Shown here piece by piece: positions 1 through 8,823 of a stretch of 10,131 nucleotides of DNA. Every line of letters begins with the position of its first letter. Positions within the stretch are counted from its first letter, which is position 1. Origin of the DNA: Isohypsibius dastychi (lineage: Eukaryota; Tardigrada; Eutardigrada; Parachela; Isohypsibiidae). The notes under the pieces are model-generated. The model had not been told where the DNA came from and made no database searches. It saw only the letters and a list, made by a program, of their open reading frames with translations. The stretch is from the NCBI GenBank assembly GCA_034696485.1, contig JAQIWT010001613.1, positions 1-10,131 of the forward strand, written 5' to 3'. A program made the position numbers and the translations under genes.

Positions 1-195
1 GGGGGGGGGCAGTATGGGGGCCACCTCAGCGTGCCGGGCATGCGCGGAAGCGCGGTCAAAGCCGCTTTTTGCGAGGAATATTTTACGGCAGTGGGCACGG
101 GTTTAAGTTTGAAGATCATAGATGCGTGTGATCTACGAAGATTCCTAGAAGCCGTGGTATTGCGGATATCCTGTTCTCAAATTCGATCGGACGTT

Positions 196-230
196 GAATC
201 AGGTACATCAGGTGAATCAGGTGAATCAAG
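196..230 (+). repeat. Short tandem repeat, about four 9-bp units
   Basis: Units GAATCAGGT, ACATCAGGT, GAATCAGGT and GAATCAAG(C) follow one another. In one plus frame they read ESGTSGESGESS, but no gene is supported around them. Confidence 0.7.
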
Positions 231-252
231 CTGTGACATTCTATATCTCTGA

Positions 253-376
253 GCCAGGGTCTGACTTAGTGGAGCAGCTTCGGGGTTGCGCTTCGGGGCT
301 GGGCAAGATGTGCAAGCAGAATCGGTTAGTCATCCGAATTTATTGAAATCTGGACCCCCCCCCCTGCTCAACACTG
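253..376 (-). mobile_element. Possible terminus of a hAT-like element
   Basis: Read on the minus strand from 376, the sequence starts CAGTGTTGAGCAGGGGG, resembling hAT ends that begin CAGTG. A related GTGGAGCAG sits at about 270 in opposite orientation to CTGCTC at 365-369. The other end may lie outside the window, so no TIR pair or target duplication can be shown. Confidence 0.2.
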
Positions 377-658
377 GTCATTCAAATGAAGAAAATCGTT
401 GTTGGGAGCCAGGACCCTAAATCTCCTGGAAGTTTGGGAGTGAATCTCCGTTCCTGGAAGTTCTTGCGTATCGCCGAATTCACTACCAGACCCATGTAAG
501 AACATATTCTGTGTTGCTTCGTGTTTGGTGACAGTGTTGAGAAAGGTCAACTCAACCATCCACACTTCACGGCACAGAATGAGCTCAAGCAAAAATTCTT
601 CAAGATCGGAAGAGATCACCAAGTCAGCTTGACGATTGAATTGAATTGCCTGCAACAT
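368..658 (-). other. Unassigned 96-codon ORF, possible exon or chance ORF
   Basis: An ATG-initiated frame (MLQAIQFNRQADLV...) contains an acidic, leucine-rich first half (DLEEFLLELILCREVWMVEL) and a polar tail. An AG just before GCAATTC could be a splice acceptor. I recognise no family, and it lies downstream of the M1 poly(A) signal, so it is not part of that gene. Confidence 0.2.
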
Positions 659-1046
659 TAGCCTAAACGTTACGATCTCGATTCTCGAGCATCACTGTTC
701 ATGGTTGACCAATGCGGAAAGACAGAGGTTGCGAGGATAACGCAAAGCATGCGGTGTGAATGTTAGAGCAAGATTTGGTCGACTCACTCATCGTAGCTCG
801 GATGTAGTCCTCCGGCTGAAAAGCGCATCCCGTTCTCCCAAAACTTTTTTGAACTTAGTACCCCACAGCCCTTCGTTTAAGTAGTACACTTCTCAGCCCG
901 AAACCAGTGAGCCTGTGTCCACAGCTATTCGCAAGTACTGTGGTGGCCTGACATCACGGTGATGTTAAGTCTACGAGGAGTGCAGTCTACATAATCGGAG
1001 AATTTACTGTACTGTGCAACCGGGATAAACCGCTGGCGAGCAACAC
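659..1046. other. Intergenic stretch, no gene seen
   Basis: Downstream of the M1 homologue; no long open frame, RNA gene or repeat is visible. Confidence 0.5.
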
Positions 1047-1052
1047 TTTATT
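1047..1052 (-). promoter_or_regulatory. Polyadenylation signal AATAAA of the M1 homologue
   Basis: A perfect AATAAA on the minus strand begins 9 nt after the TGA stop and is followed at once by a GT-rich GTGTTG stretch. It is the only canonical hexamer this close to the stop and implies a very short 3' UTR. Use of the site is inferred. Confidence 0.5.
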
Positions 1053-1060
1053 TGCTCATC

Positions 1061-4000
1061 TCAAGATGGCTTCTTCGTGAATGAACGCCCACCACAACCT
1101 TTGTTCAAAAAGAAGAACATTCCAACTTTCTGTCGGTGCTTTTCCAACCACGCGATGTTCATCCGGACTACATTAATTGCTCTTTTCAGAACATATTTTT
1201 CCTGGGTGATGCTGTCCATCACGGAAATGTCTTTGTCGTATAGTTCATACATCCTCTCTATGAAAAATCTTTCCACCTATCAACGAAAAACTTCGTTAAA
1301 ATTAACAAAATGTATTCAGTAACAGTTTCATGAATGCTGAACTTTATCAAGCTATGGAACGTTCATACCTCGATCAACGCCTCTTTCGTGGAAAAATGTG
1401 AGACGACATCCATTAAGATCTGTTCTCTAAACCACAATAATCGCATGAACTATTCCATCAAGCTTTGACGAGGTTGCTCCGGTACCTGCTCGCATTCAAC
1501 TGCATCCAGTAACGACGGATACAATTCCAGACAAGTGGTACTCCGGCTCGAAATTTTGTCATGCTTTGCAAAACTTCTGAAGTCCTTTTGGGGTGAAACA
1601 ACCTAGGATCCAGTAACAGCTCCAAAACCCTACGACAATCATCATGTCATTGGTCATCGTTATAAGAAAGTTACATTCCTTCTTACCTTTCCAGATATAT
1701 CTTACTCTGATGGCAACTCAGGGCTTTCAGAATAACGGTAGTCTGCTCAAAATTCCCGCTACTCAAATCAAGTTGGTTGTACAGGTAAACCCAGTTACTG
1801 TCGTTAGATGTGCGAGGGGGCTTGCCGCGCACTGCGTAGCAGAGCATTTCATCAAAATTATCATATCCTCCGGAAGATCTGAAAATTCCATTAAAATATT
1901 TCGTTGTTTATCGATCCAGGGTGCATTCCTACCGAACGGGAAGTTTGCCCGATTCATTTTTCCATTGTTCCATCAATCTCGTTGCATCGTCAATGCATTT
2001 GGGTAGCTCATAATAGCAAGCATTCTCAATGACCAACTGATCCATCAAATCTGTCTTGAAGGACCTCTCACTGGAGGTGAGGTCCCATCTGGGGTTGTTG
2101 CGTTTGTACAGCTCTCCAAAAATGCAATCGCGCATATAGATGAGCAGTTCACGATCATATGTACTCTGGTTTTTCAGCATCCTGTCGATGAATTTCAAAC
2201 TATTCATTGCGGTGGCAAGTGGAGTGTATTCAGTTTCCCGACCCAAGTACATGGTCAACCCAAGGGCCATAGTGTAGTCAACGTTAAACTTTCCGGTGCT
2301 GTGAATGATAAAATTTAACCCAGTCTCTATGTTGAAACTCAGATTGTTTTACTCGGCTAATGCCAAAGCGTCATCCAGTAACTGACCGCGAGTTACTTCT
2401 CCGATGCTCTGTCAAAAATAATCTTTCCGGTATTTAGTCTTTTGAAAGTCTAATGGGCAACTTACTCCAAAGTTATCAGTTTTTAGCGCTGCTGTAAGTT
2501 TCAGCCAGTTTTCCTTGTCGTAATCAACTCGATAAAATCCGTCTTGATTCACATTAGCAATAAACCAATCATTCCGCCCAGGCATTCTAACTCTATCACA
2601 ACTTTGTTTCAGATCACCTGCAAAACGCCACCTGTTGCGCGTCTTTGGCAAGTCTTTAAGACAAATGGATTTGATCTTACCTGACTCAGCTATAATCCAG
2701 CAACCACTCGATTTAAACGTGACGTCGTTGAGGAAGACGGTCTGCAGTGTTAGAGGGATGTGCCATACTCCAGTTGTGTTAAGCCGGGAGTTGATGGGGA
2801 AAGGCACTTGCGTGAAAGTAATGTTGTTATACAGTCGTTCTAGTTTCAGAACAGGGAAGCTTTTTTGAGTGATCCAGGAGGTTAGATGACCTTTCAGATC
2901 ATCTTCGGGTGACGCCTCAAAATGATCGATAAAGCCTATTTGATCGACACCGCCATTCCTGAATTTGTCCGCAAAACCGCTCAGCAATGTCGCAAATCTG
3001 TCACGACCCACCACTCCACGAATCATCCGAAGAAGCGACGCACCCTGAAACAGACGATAGAAATCAAAAGGATCCCGAGAGATTATTCTCGGCATTCACG
3101 GGCAGCGTTTTTGAAAGCAAAGTTCAAGGTAAGACACAGACGTATGGGTTGAATAACACTTCAGCAAAACAGCTAACATTTGAACATCTGTAATTTTGGC
3201 TGCTTCTACGGTAGTTGATAGTTACATGTTTCAAAGTTTCATTCCTGACAAAGGTGGGACCTCAGCATTTTTACATTATGTTACCACCAGCTGCATTAAT
3301 GTCACTACACAGTACCTTTTCGCTGTGGCGCTCGTTAATATTGGTGTCGTTCCTCTGTCCGATCGATTCTGCAACGTGAGCAGTTATGTCTCTCCCATCG
3401 TCCGCCTTGAGGGCAGGTCTAGTTATCCATAGGGGAAAGAGCGTGTCCTGGAGGATAAACATTCATAAAATAAACAAGTACTTGGAACTTTAGAAGAACT
3501 GACTATGTCCAGTTCCGGATTTGTTGCGCTGATGATGTCGTACTGCACGTATCTGGCCAATCCGTCAATGAGCCATCTGTCATCCCACCATTTCGGTGTG
3601 ACAGTCAGGCCAAACACTGTCTTGCCCACTTGGTGAGCCAACAACATCACTGCTTTCGCTTGATCGATTGCGGAAGTGACATTTGGTTTGACCAGGATGT
3701 CAGATTCAGATAGGAAGATAAGTCTCAATGCTCCGTTGGATTCGAGATCAAACTCCGGTAACAGAACAATATCTGTCATACGAAAAAGGGAGAACCTTAG
3801 CACGGTAGCAACAATATGGTGCATGTACCTTCTTTGACAGCTGATATACCGTAAGTATCTCTAACATACTTTACCATGAGAACCGCTTGCTCCAATGCTA
3901 TTTCTGAGTCTGTCAGCGCTTCTTTTGCAGCGATGATGGTGACCTACATAATATATGGAATAAATTTTTTTCGGATTTTTTCAGAATTAGATCTTACTTT

Positions 4001-5184
4001 GGAACTGTTTGTAGTGTTCGATGTAATCTGCACAGATTTACTCCCGAATTCATCTCCGCCCATAAAGAATCCAATGGCGAACGTCGAGGTCTCCGGTGTT
4101 TTCCCAAAAGTAGTGATGAACCTGGACTGTCCATTCAAGGCCAGTACATCCCTTTGACTTTTGACCGGAGTGCTTCCGTGAACCATACTGAATCGTCGAT
4201 CATGTTCGAGGGAGATTTCAAACGTGGACTTGAAGTTGGGCTCGTCGAAACATGGAAAGAAACGTCGTGCTTTCGAAGGGTAGAAACTCGTCGCAAGAAG
4301 CCACCTGCAGCATGACCTTATGTTCCGAAGATGCATATTCACCGAGAAAGAAAATGCTGACCTTCGTCCATTTCTTGTTTCGAAAGGTCCGACAGCTTCT
4401 GAAGATAACACCCCAGTGAATTCGATGGACAAAAAGTAAACGTCGTCCCTTATAAGTGAATCGTCCAAAATCACAATGACGACGTCGGTTTCGGGTTGGA
4501 AAGCTATCTGAATCCCGACGTCAATGTTGCCATGTCGCAGTTTTACTCCGTTTGGTTGGATTATAACGTATCCACCGTGGTCAGTTTGGATACTTCTAGC
4601 ATGGAACTGAAATTCCGTGATGTTGTCGAAATGGGCAAGTAGTCGAATTTCTACAGTTCCAGTTGATGTGAAGGCCTGGTTCGCCTCCAAGCCATCATAT
4701 GGCATCTGGATCTAGAGATGGTGAAAACAATACATACCAAGCTAATCAGATCGTTCAGCAAACGATGAAACGATGAATTATCATTACTCAAAATCGTGCT
4801 TCTAAATCTCAGCGAATGACCTCATGTTAGCACGTTGGTTATTTAGAAATGATAGATACTGACCGACAGATTGAGTTTGTATTCAATGGGTCGCACTGCC
4901 TCACTCAGTCTCCAATAACTCCTCCGTATAATGGATTCAGTAGAAGTTGGTACAGGAGTGGTTGCTTTCAGCTCCCGGTTCTCTTTTTCAGCAGTGATAT
5001 AAAGTGGGACAAGTGCAATCAAGCCTGCGAGTATTCCGGCAAAAGTAGTGTAGAACAATATTCTCCGGATCCGACGACCTTTTTGCTTTTGTGACTTTCG
5101 GAGGTGACGTCTTGAATACTTGTTCTCGTTTTCGTCGTTCGTAAAGTCAAGATCCTCAGACACATGGGTGCGCTCTTTGGGCAT
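1061..5184 (-). CDS. M1-family aminopeptidase homologue (type II membrane protein), probably catalytically inactive; 14 exons
   Basis: Exons (minus strand): 5184-4864, 4711-4362, 4304-3998, 3943-3829, 3772-3504, 3447-3316, 3044-2681, 2617-2466, 2408-2353, 2298-1933, 1878-1687, 1629-1486, 1426-1369, 1276-1061; about 1013 aa, a normal length for the family. All introns are GT...AG and phases join. Order: basic cytosolic tail, signal anchor near 42-64, Thr/Pro/Ser stalk, M1 N-terminal domain (ARRFFPCFDEP near 240), the peptidase-domain slot, then an ERAP1_C-like helical domain (NQDGFYRVDYD, LLDDALALAD, NIAWLEK). Family members trim N-terminal residues from peptides outside the cell. Here HExxHx18E reads H411-QVGK...D434, GAMEN reads ESNGA (375-379), and the catalytic Tyr before KGA is Ser496, so peptidase activity is unlikely although the fold (PKWWDD, KGAS) is kept. 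The ATG at 5184 is the first in frame and has A at -3. Least certain are the 3504 donor (3489 is an alternative) and the 3044 acceptor; gene identity is secure. Confidence 0.9.
2618..2680 (-). other. 63-bp stopless intron inside the M1 homologue
   Basis: A strong donor (CAG|GTAAGA) and a TTTTGCAG acceptor bound 63 bp (3n) without an in-frame stop. Splicing shortens an otherwise over-long loop before the FIANVNQDGFYRVDYD block by 21 residues and brings the spacing close to that of M1 aminopeptidases. It is inferred from splice signals and family spacing. Confidence 0.7.
4305..4361 (-). other. 57-bp stopless intron inside the M1 homologue
   Basis: The intron starts GTCAGC and ends CTGCAG. It is 57 bp (3n) and has no stop in the reading frame, so a plain translation reads straight through it. 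Removing it joins NGRR to WLLATSFYPSKARRFFP, which matches the family pattern (NGxxRWLATTQFEPTDARRAFP). Keeping it adds 19 residues that fit no M1 protein. Splicing is inferred from homology and the splice sites. Confidence 0.75.
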
Positions 5185-5372
5185 TCTCGGACAGTGAAGA
5201 ACGAGATTCAACTCAATCAAAACTAACGCTCTTTTCACGGTTTAAGTAGATGTAATATGGCTGATTGAATTGTCTGTGTCAGGCGGTCTATGTCCTTTTA
5301 TTGTTCCCCAAACTGTCAGAACTCTGTGATTCCGCGATTGTTTGCGGTGTGAGACAGACAGAAAGAGATTAG

Positions 5373-5530
5373 CCGAATTCGAGAACACTGTCTCATTTTT
5401 TGACATCCGTCGGGCGATCGTTTGTTTGCATAGTTGTGGGAACAATGCTGAGATACTCGAATGTCTTAAGAACAGATCGGGTCAATCGCTAAAGTAAACA
5501 AATCAGCAGACATACCGAGCAATAATTCTT
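5373..5530 (+). repeat. Dispersed direct repeat, copy 1 (possible decayed transposase HTH)
   Basis: About 158 bp align with 9869-10023 in the same orientation, at roughly 85-90% identity by eye and with small indels. It begins CCGAATT and ends CAATAATTCTT. The plus strand can be read as DIRRAIVCLHS...NNAEILECL, which resembles the N-terminal helix-turn-helix of Tc1/mariner-type transposases, but it soon hits a stop. No terminal inverted repeat or duplication was seen. It lies about 190 bp upstream of the M1 homologue start. Confidence 0.75.
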
Positions 5531-6146
5531 CGCGGTGCAATGATAAGCGTGGGGCATACATTGCACACTGTACACAACACAAGTGCGCATCGAGACGCAA
5601 AGAAATGTCCGTCCGTCTGCGTCCAACAAATCGAACACTTTTCTTGCATGAGCTGTGCGTGAGAGGTAACAAGTTTTAGGGCAATTTTCAACATATGTTT
5701 TGCATCCGCAGAAAAACGAACCCACACATACCACTGATCATTTGCAAACTCTAGCCTAGCTGCACGGAAGCCCTCTATATTTCATACACCATGTCTTGGT
5801 AACTGGGAAAAACTCCAATTCTGGAGGTATTTAATGTTATTTAATCAAAAACCTGTCATTGAAAATCAAGTAGTCCGCCTGAAACAATCTCGCTGCTCGA
5901 ATATTGTGTGTTCTTCAGCTTTTCATCGAGCATGAGCTGTAAGATAACGCTGCTGCGTGATGTAGTAAGTCATGCTCAGAAGAAGAAATCTCATACCGAT
6001 TGAATCTTTACTGTGAAAAAAGAGCCATTTCTATGAGACAAACCTATTTTAACGCTCGGAAGCTAAGAAATTAGATTAATGCAAATGAAATACATTGCAT
6101 ATCAGACTGCAAAATATTACTGACAGAAATACAGCGCAAGCTGACA
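5531..6146. other. Intergenic stretch between repeat copy 1 and the small minus-strand gene
   Basis: Overlapping short Cys-rich minus-strand frames at 5490-5730 show no codon or motif signal of a real protein. The minus-strand ATTAAA at 5835-5830 and 5845-5840 could be variant poly(A) signals for the gene ending at 6147, but they lie about 300 bp away. Confidence 0.4.
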
Positions 6147-6713
6147 TTAGGCTTGCTTATTTGTGTCTGTATTCGGTCCCGGACTGACTCGCAACGCGTA
6201 GCCTGCCTGGCCTACGCGTAAAAGCAGCCCGTTCTTGACGCTGTTTTTCTCAAATAGCGTTCGTGTGTTACTTGCTCTTTTCACTGGATGGCCCCAGTGT
6301 GCCATTTCGGGTAAACCCTCGTATTCTTTCCAGTCCACTTCAAAAACCAATTTTATTTTGCTCTTCCTCTCTTGATTTTCAACTTCTAGATTGGCCATCT
6401 GGATTGAATATAACATTTCTTCGAGGCTGAATTGATTTATTATGGAAGATCTAGGAAACTGGGGATAAAGTTGCGAATAACCAGGTGGAAGAAAAGATAA
6501 AGCGTCAAATTTGTCAGGAATGAGAAGAGTTGTTGTTTCTTTGTCAGTGTAATATTCGCTTGTTTGATGCTGGACTCTGGAATGTTTTCTGAAAGTGGAT
6601 GAGGAGTCCACTATCGTGAAATTGGAGTGGATGTCGAAAAAGTTCTCTAAAGATATTTTTTCCGATTGAACTTTTGTTTTGGGGGCTTCCTCGTCTGGCA
6701 AAAGTAGAAGAAA
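6147..6713 (-). CDS. Uncharacterised, possibly secreted protein; 3'-terminal exon only
   Basis: I do not recognise this protein. The open frame runs from a probable splice acceptor (CATTTCAG at 6721-6714) to a stop, giving 188 residues. It has no ATG near its start and there is an in-frame TGA about 30 nt upstream of the exon, so it must begin in an upstream exon. The exon opens FLLLLPDEEAPK, a hydrophobic stretch followed by acidic and basic residues, compatible with the end of a signal peptide. One dibasic KR lies 42 residues before the C terminus, and the tail contains GLLLRVGQAGYALRV. No Cys framework or enzyme motif is visible. It could be a precursor cleaved at KR, but no known neuropeptide motif or amidation signal is present. 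The 5' exon was not found; the MITE at 6786-7245 probably lies in the intervening intron or upstream region. A decayed gene is possible. Confidence 0.45.
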   Translation of the reverse strand, partial: FLLLLPDEEAPKTKVQSEKISLENFFDIHSNFTIVDSSSTFRKHSRVQHQTSEYYTDKETTTLLIPDKFDALSFLPPGYSQLYPQFPRSSIINQFSLEEMLYSIQMANLEVENQERKSKIKLVFEVDWKEYEGLPEMAHWGHPVKRASNTRTLFEKNSVKNGLLLRVGQAGYALRVSPGPNTDTNKQA

Positions 6714-6777
6714 CTGAAATGCTTCAAATCGATTAAGTCAGCCATTTTCATGTTGAAAATTTCTTCCCCATCCATTG

Positions 6778-6785
6778 CTAAAGAT
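6778..6785. repeat. 8-bp target-site duplication, left copy
   Basis: CTAAAGAT directly abuts the left TIR of the MITE and is identical to the copy at 7246-7253. Confidence 0.9.
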
Positions 6786-7245
6786 CAGGGACGGATCGAG
6801 GGGGGGGGGAGCGAAGGTGCTATAGCACCCCGATTTTCAGCGCAATCGATCGCGGGGGTGCATTTTTTTGCTTGAAAAATTGGTCTGATTGCGTGGGTGC
6901 ATTTATTTTCAATGGGGATCAGAACTGATTGCGGGGGTGCGATTTCGTGATTTTTTTGATTGTTTTTCTTAAAAATTTATGAAATGCGGTAGAAACTGTA
7001 TCTGAAGCAGAAACACTGTACAATGATGGGAGCTATGAGTGCACATAGGTATGCGTAAATTTTGGAGATGGACCCCCAGTGTATTTCGCGAGACCCCCTG
7101 ATTTAAAAAATCGCACCCCCGCAATTCCCCCTGGAGTTTTCTGAAAATTGATTGCACCCCCGCAGTTTTTTGCAACTTTTTTCTGGACCGATCGCGTGGG
7201 TGCTACAATAGCACCCCGGGGGTTCCCGAGCTCGATCCGTCCCTG
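6786..7245. mobile_element. Non-autonomous hAT-type MITE (460 bp)
   Basis: Perfect 15-bp terminal inverted repeats, CAGGGACGGATCGAG at 6786-6800 and CTCGATCCGTCCCTG at 7231-7245, are flanked by identical 8-bp duplications CTAAAGAT at 6778-6785 and 7246-7253. CAGGG-type ends plus an 8-bp target-site duplication are typical of the hAT superfamily. There is no transposase ORF, so the element would depend on a transposase made elsewhere. Behind each TIR lies a hairpin (GGTGCTATAGCACC at 6816-6829; GGGTGCTACAATAGCACCC at 7198-7216), followed by repeated GCGGGGGTGC-like motifs. Intact TIRs and duplication suggest a fairly recent insertion. Confidence 0.9.
6852..7203. repeat. Subterminal GCG(G/T)GGGTGC motif array within the MITE
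   Basis: Ten-base motif copies occur on the plus strand at 6852-6861 (GCGGGGGTGC), 6891-6900 (GCGTGGGTGC), 6931-6940 (GCGGGGGTGC) and 7194-7203 (GCGTGGGTGC), and inverted (GCACCCCCGC) at 7113-7122 and 7154-7163. Several are preceded by GATT or GATC and followed by T-rich runs. hAT elements commonly carry short subterminal repeats bound by transposase; that role here is inferred. Confidence 0.7.
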
Positions 7246-7253
7246 CTAAAGAT
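7246..7253. repeat. 8-bp target-site duplication, right copy
   Basis: CTAAAGAT directly follows the right TIR of the MITE and is identical to the copy at 6778-6785. Confidence 0.9.
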
Positions 7254-7712
7254 GATTTAAGATTGAAACCAAAACAAATGGACAGAAAGAGTTTGTGGCG
7301 GCAGTTGGTTTTCTGATTGATTTGATTCAGCGCGATAACGTTGTGAGTCAGTCAGTAAACCGTTTCAGAAAATAAACCGAATGCTAACTTTCACGGCCGG
7401 ACAGATTTTTGAGTCAGTCCGTTATCAGCCCGTTATCATCAGCTGGAAAATATAAGCATCTCTATTATAAAAGTTAATCAACCGCAGTCATGTTATCGTG
7501 TTATTTTTAACGGCTGCAGAAATCATGAGTAATTAACAGGAAGTCTGGTATACTGAACTAATCCAATTTTGTCTAATTAGTAGCAAAAAAGTGAATAATT
7601 GGTGTTACGCTCGTATTTCTGTGGTTTGAGTATCTCTCGGAACGACAGAACAGGATGTCGGTGTTGTTTTTCAGCCTTTCATACCCGGTAAAAATTCTTC
7701 GTGTTTCAGCTC
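7254..7712. other. Non-coding stretch between MITE and GPCR
   Basis: AT-rich with no convincing exon on either strand. It was searched for the first exon of the 6147-6713 gene and no ATG-plus-hydrophobic exon with a good donor was found. It presumably contains the GPCR 3' UTR; no AATAAA was found on the minus strand close to the stop. Confidence 0.4.
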
Positions 7713-8823
7713 CTAAACCGTGGTATCGCGAACGTCAGCGCTACGTCGAGTCGTCTGGCTGTTGTCCTTCTTGATGTCCGCTCGAAATGCGAATAACTGT
7801 TGCTGAAGATGATCACGATAATCTTTGTTTACAGCGAAGAAAATTACCTGAGAGCGAAAATAGTGTGGTCTCAAACAAAAATCCTGTTGAATCTCTTACT
7901 GGAGTAGCTGCTAGTCCACATGTCGCTAGAATACGACTCCACAAACTGACAGAGCGGTTACGCCATGCAGCCGGATAATACGCGTTTAGAATATGTGGTG
8001 GGAAATAACAGATGCAGTACCAGACAAATGAAATAAATAGCATAATGACCGATGAGGTTTTCCGGCGAGCAGTTCGACTCGTAGATGGGTCAGTTTCGAC
8101 CACATTTCTGCCAAAAAGGTACTTGTCGACAATGAATATCTTACCTAACAGGATAACGTAAATAATTCCATGTAGTGCAATGGGAACATTCAGAGTAAGT
8201 GTGCTGTGGCGTTGGTAGACTGCTGTGTTCGTGACCTTCACCACGGTGCAGTCTCCAAATTCACCCTGAGTGTAATCAGCGCCCAGATCCAAATAACCTG
8301 GAAGCGCGGTGGCAACTCCAAGAAGCCACCCAAATAGGACAGTTAGAAGAACGGTTGGAGTGTTGATGTGTCGCTTATAATGAAGCGGGAATACAACGGC
8401 CGTAAAACGGTTGATAGCCAGAAGGACCCCATGCCAGTTTGCAGCACTTCGGACGATGAAGACGACTAGATGATATGCCTGACAGTTGAGAACCGGTGAA
8501 AAACCAACTTGGTTCAGGTAGCCAGTGATGTGATTGATGGGGATAATTATTGCAACTATGATAAGTTCGGTGATGACGAGGTTGACGATTAGTGCTCCGG
8601 ATCCCTTGTGGAACTTTTTTTCTTTGTAGAGTATGTATAGCAGAATGACGAAGAGTATTGAGCTGACCAATGCGACGCCCAGGCAGGCTGCTAACCAAGC
8701 GTCAAGATTGGTTCGTTCGACGTATGGAATGAGCAGTTTGGTCGCGTTGATTGTTCTCGCAGTTTGGTTGCTCATGTTACTTTTGGAGACTGAACAGTTT
8801 CGTGAAACGAAACACAATAAACA
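7713..8823 (-). CDS. Class A (rhodopsin-like) G-protein-coupled receptor, orphan; two exons
   Basis: Exons 8823-7900 and 7847-7713 encode 352 aa with seven hydrophobic helices in a plasma-membrane receptor layout. The 52-bp intron (CCA|GTAAGA ... CTCTCAG|GTA) lies in TM7; reading through it destroys the end of TM7, while splicing gives TPVIFFAVNKDYRDHLQQQ, a typical TM7/helix 8. Seen: N-glycosylation sites near N19 and N26, the TM3-ECL2 cysteine pair C114/C192, NRF (138-140) in place of DRY, CYFP (272-275) for CWxP, TPVIF (307-311) for NPxxY, and E86 where D2.50 is expected. The ligand is unknown; no aminergic TM3 Asp is apparent. Such divergent receptors are often lineage-specific expansions (inference). 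The ATG at 8823 directly follows an in-frame TAA; the ATG at 8775 (336 aa) is an alternative start. Nothing in the sequence shows how it is regulated. Confidence 0.88.

Noticed and set aside
1763-1957. Minus-strand ORF reading across the 1932-1879 intron
   Set aside because: It is a shadow frame. The M1 homologue splices here (CG|GTAGGA ... TTTTCAG|A), and the joined frame matches the family while this ORF does not.
3045-3095. Coding extension upstream of GASLLRM (reading FDFYRLFQ)
   Set aside because: It mimics the family pattern FDxISYSK, but a strong CTGTTTCAG acceptor and exact phase and length agreement favour joining exon 3447-3316 (ending HSEK) to GAS. It remains a possible alternative.
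5489-5734. Three overlapping Cys-rich minus-strand ORFs upstream of the M1 gene
   Set aside because: They are short, mutually overlapping, partly inside the dispersed repeat, and match no recognisable protein family.
6969-7175. Minus-strand ORF within the MITE
   Set aside because: It lies inside a non-autonomous element and shows no transposase motif.
8106-8142. Possible intron in the GPCR third intracellular loop (GTAAGA ... TTTGGCAG)
   Set aside because: It would be 37 bp, shorter than any other intron here, and its removal would break the reading frame before TM6.
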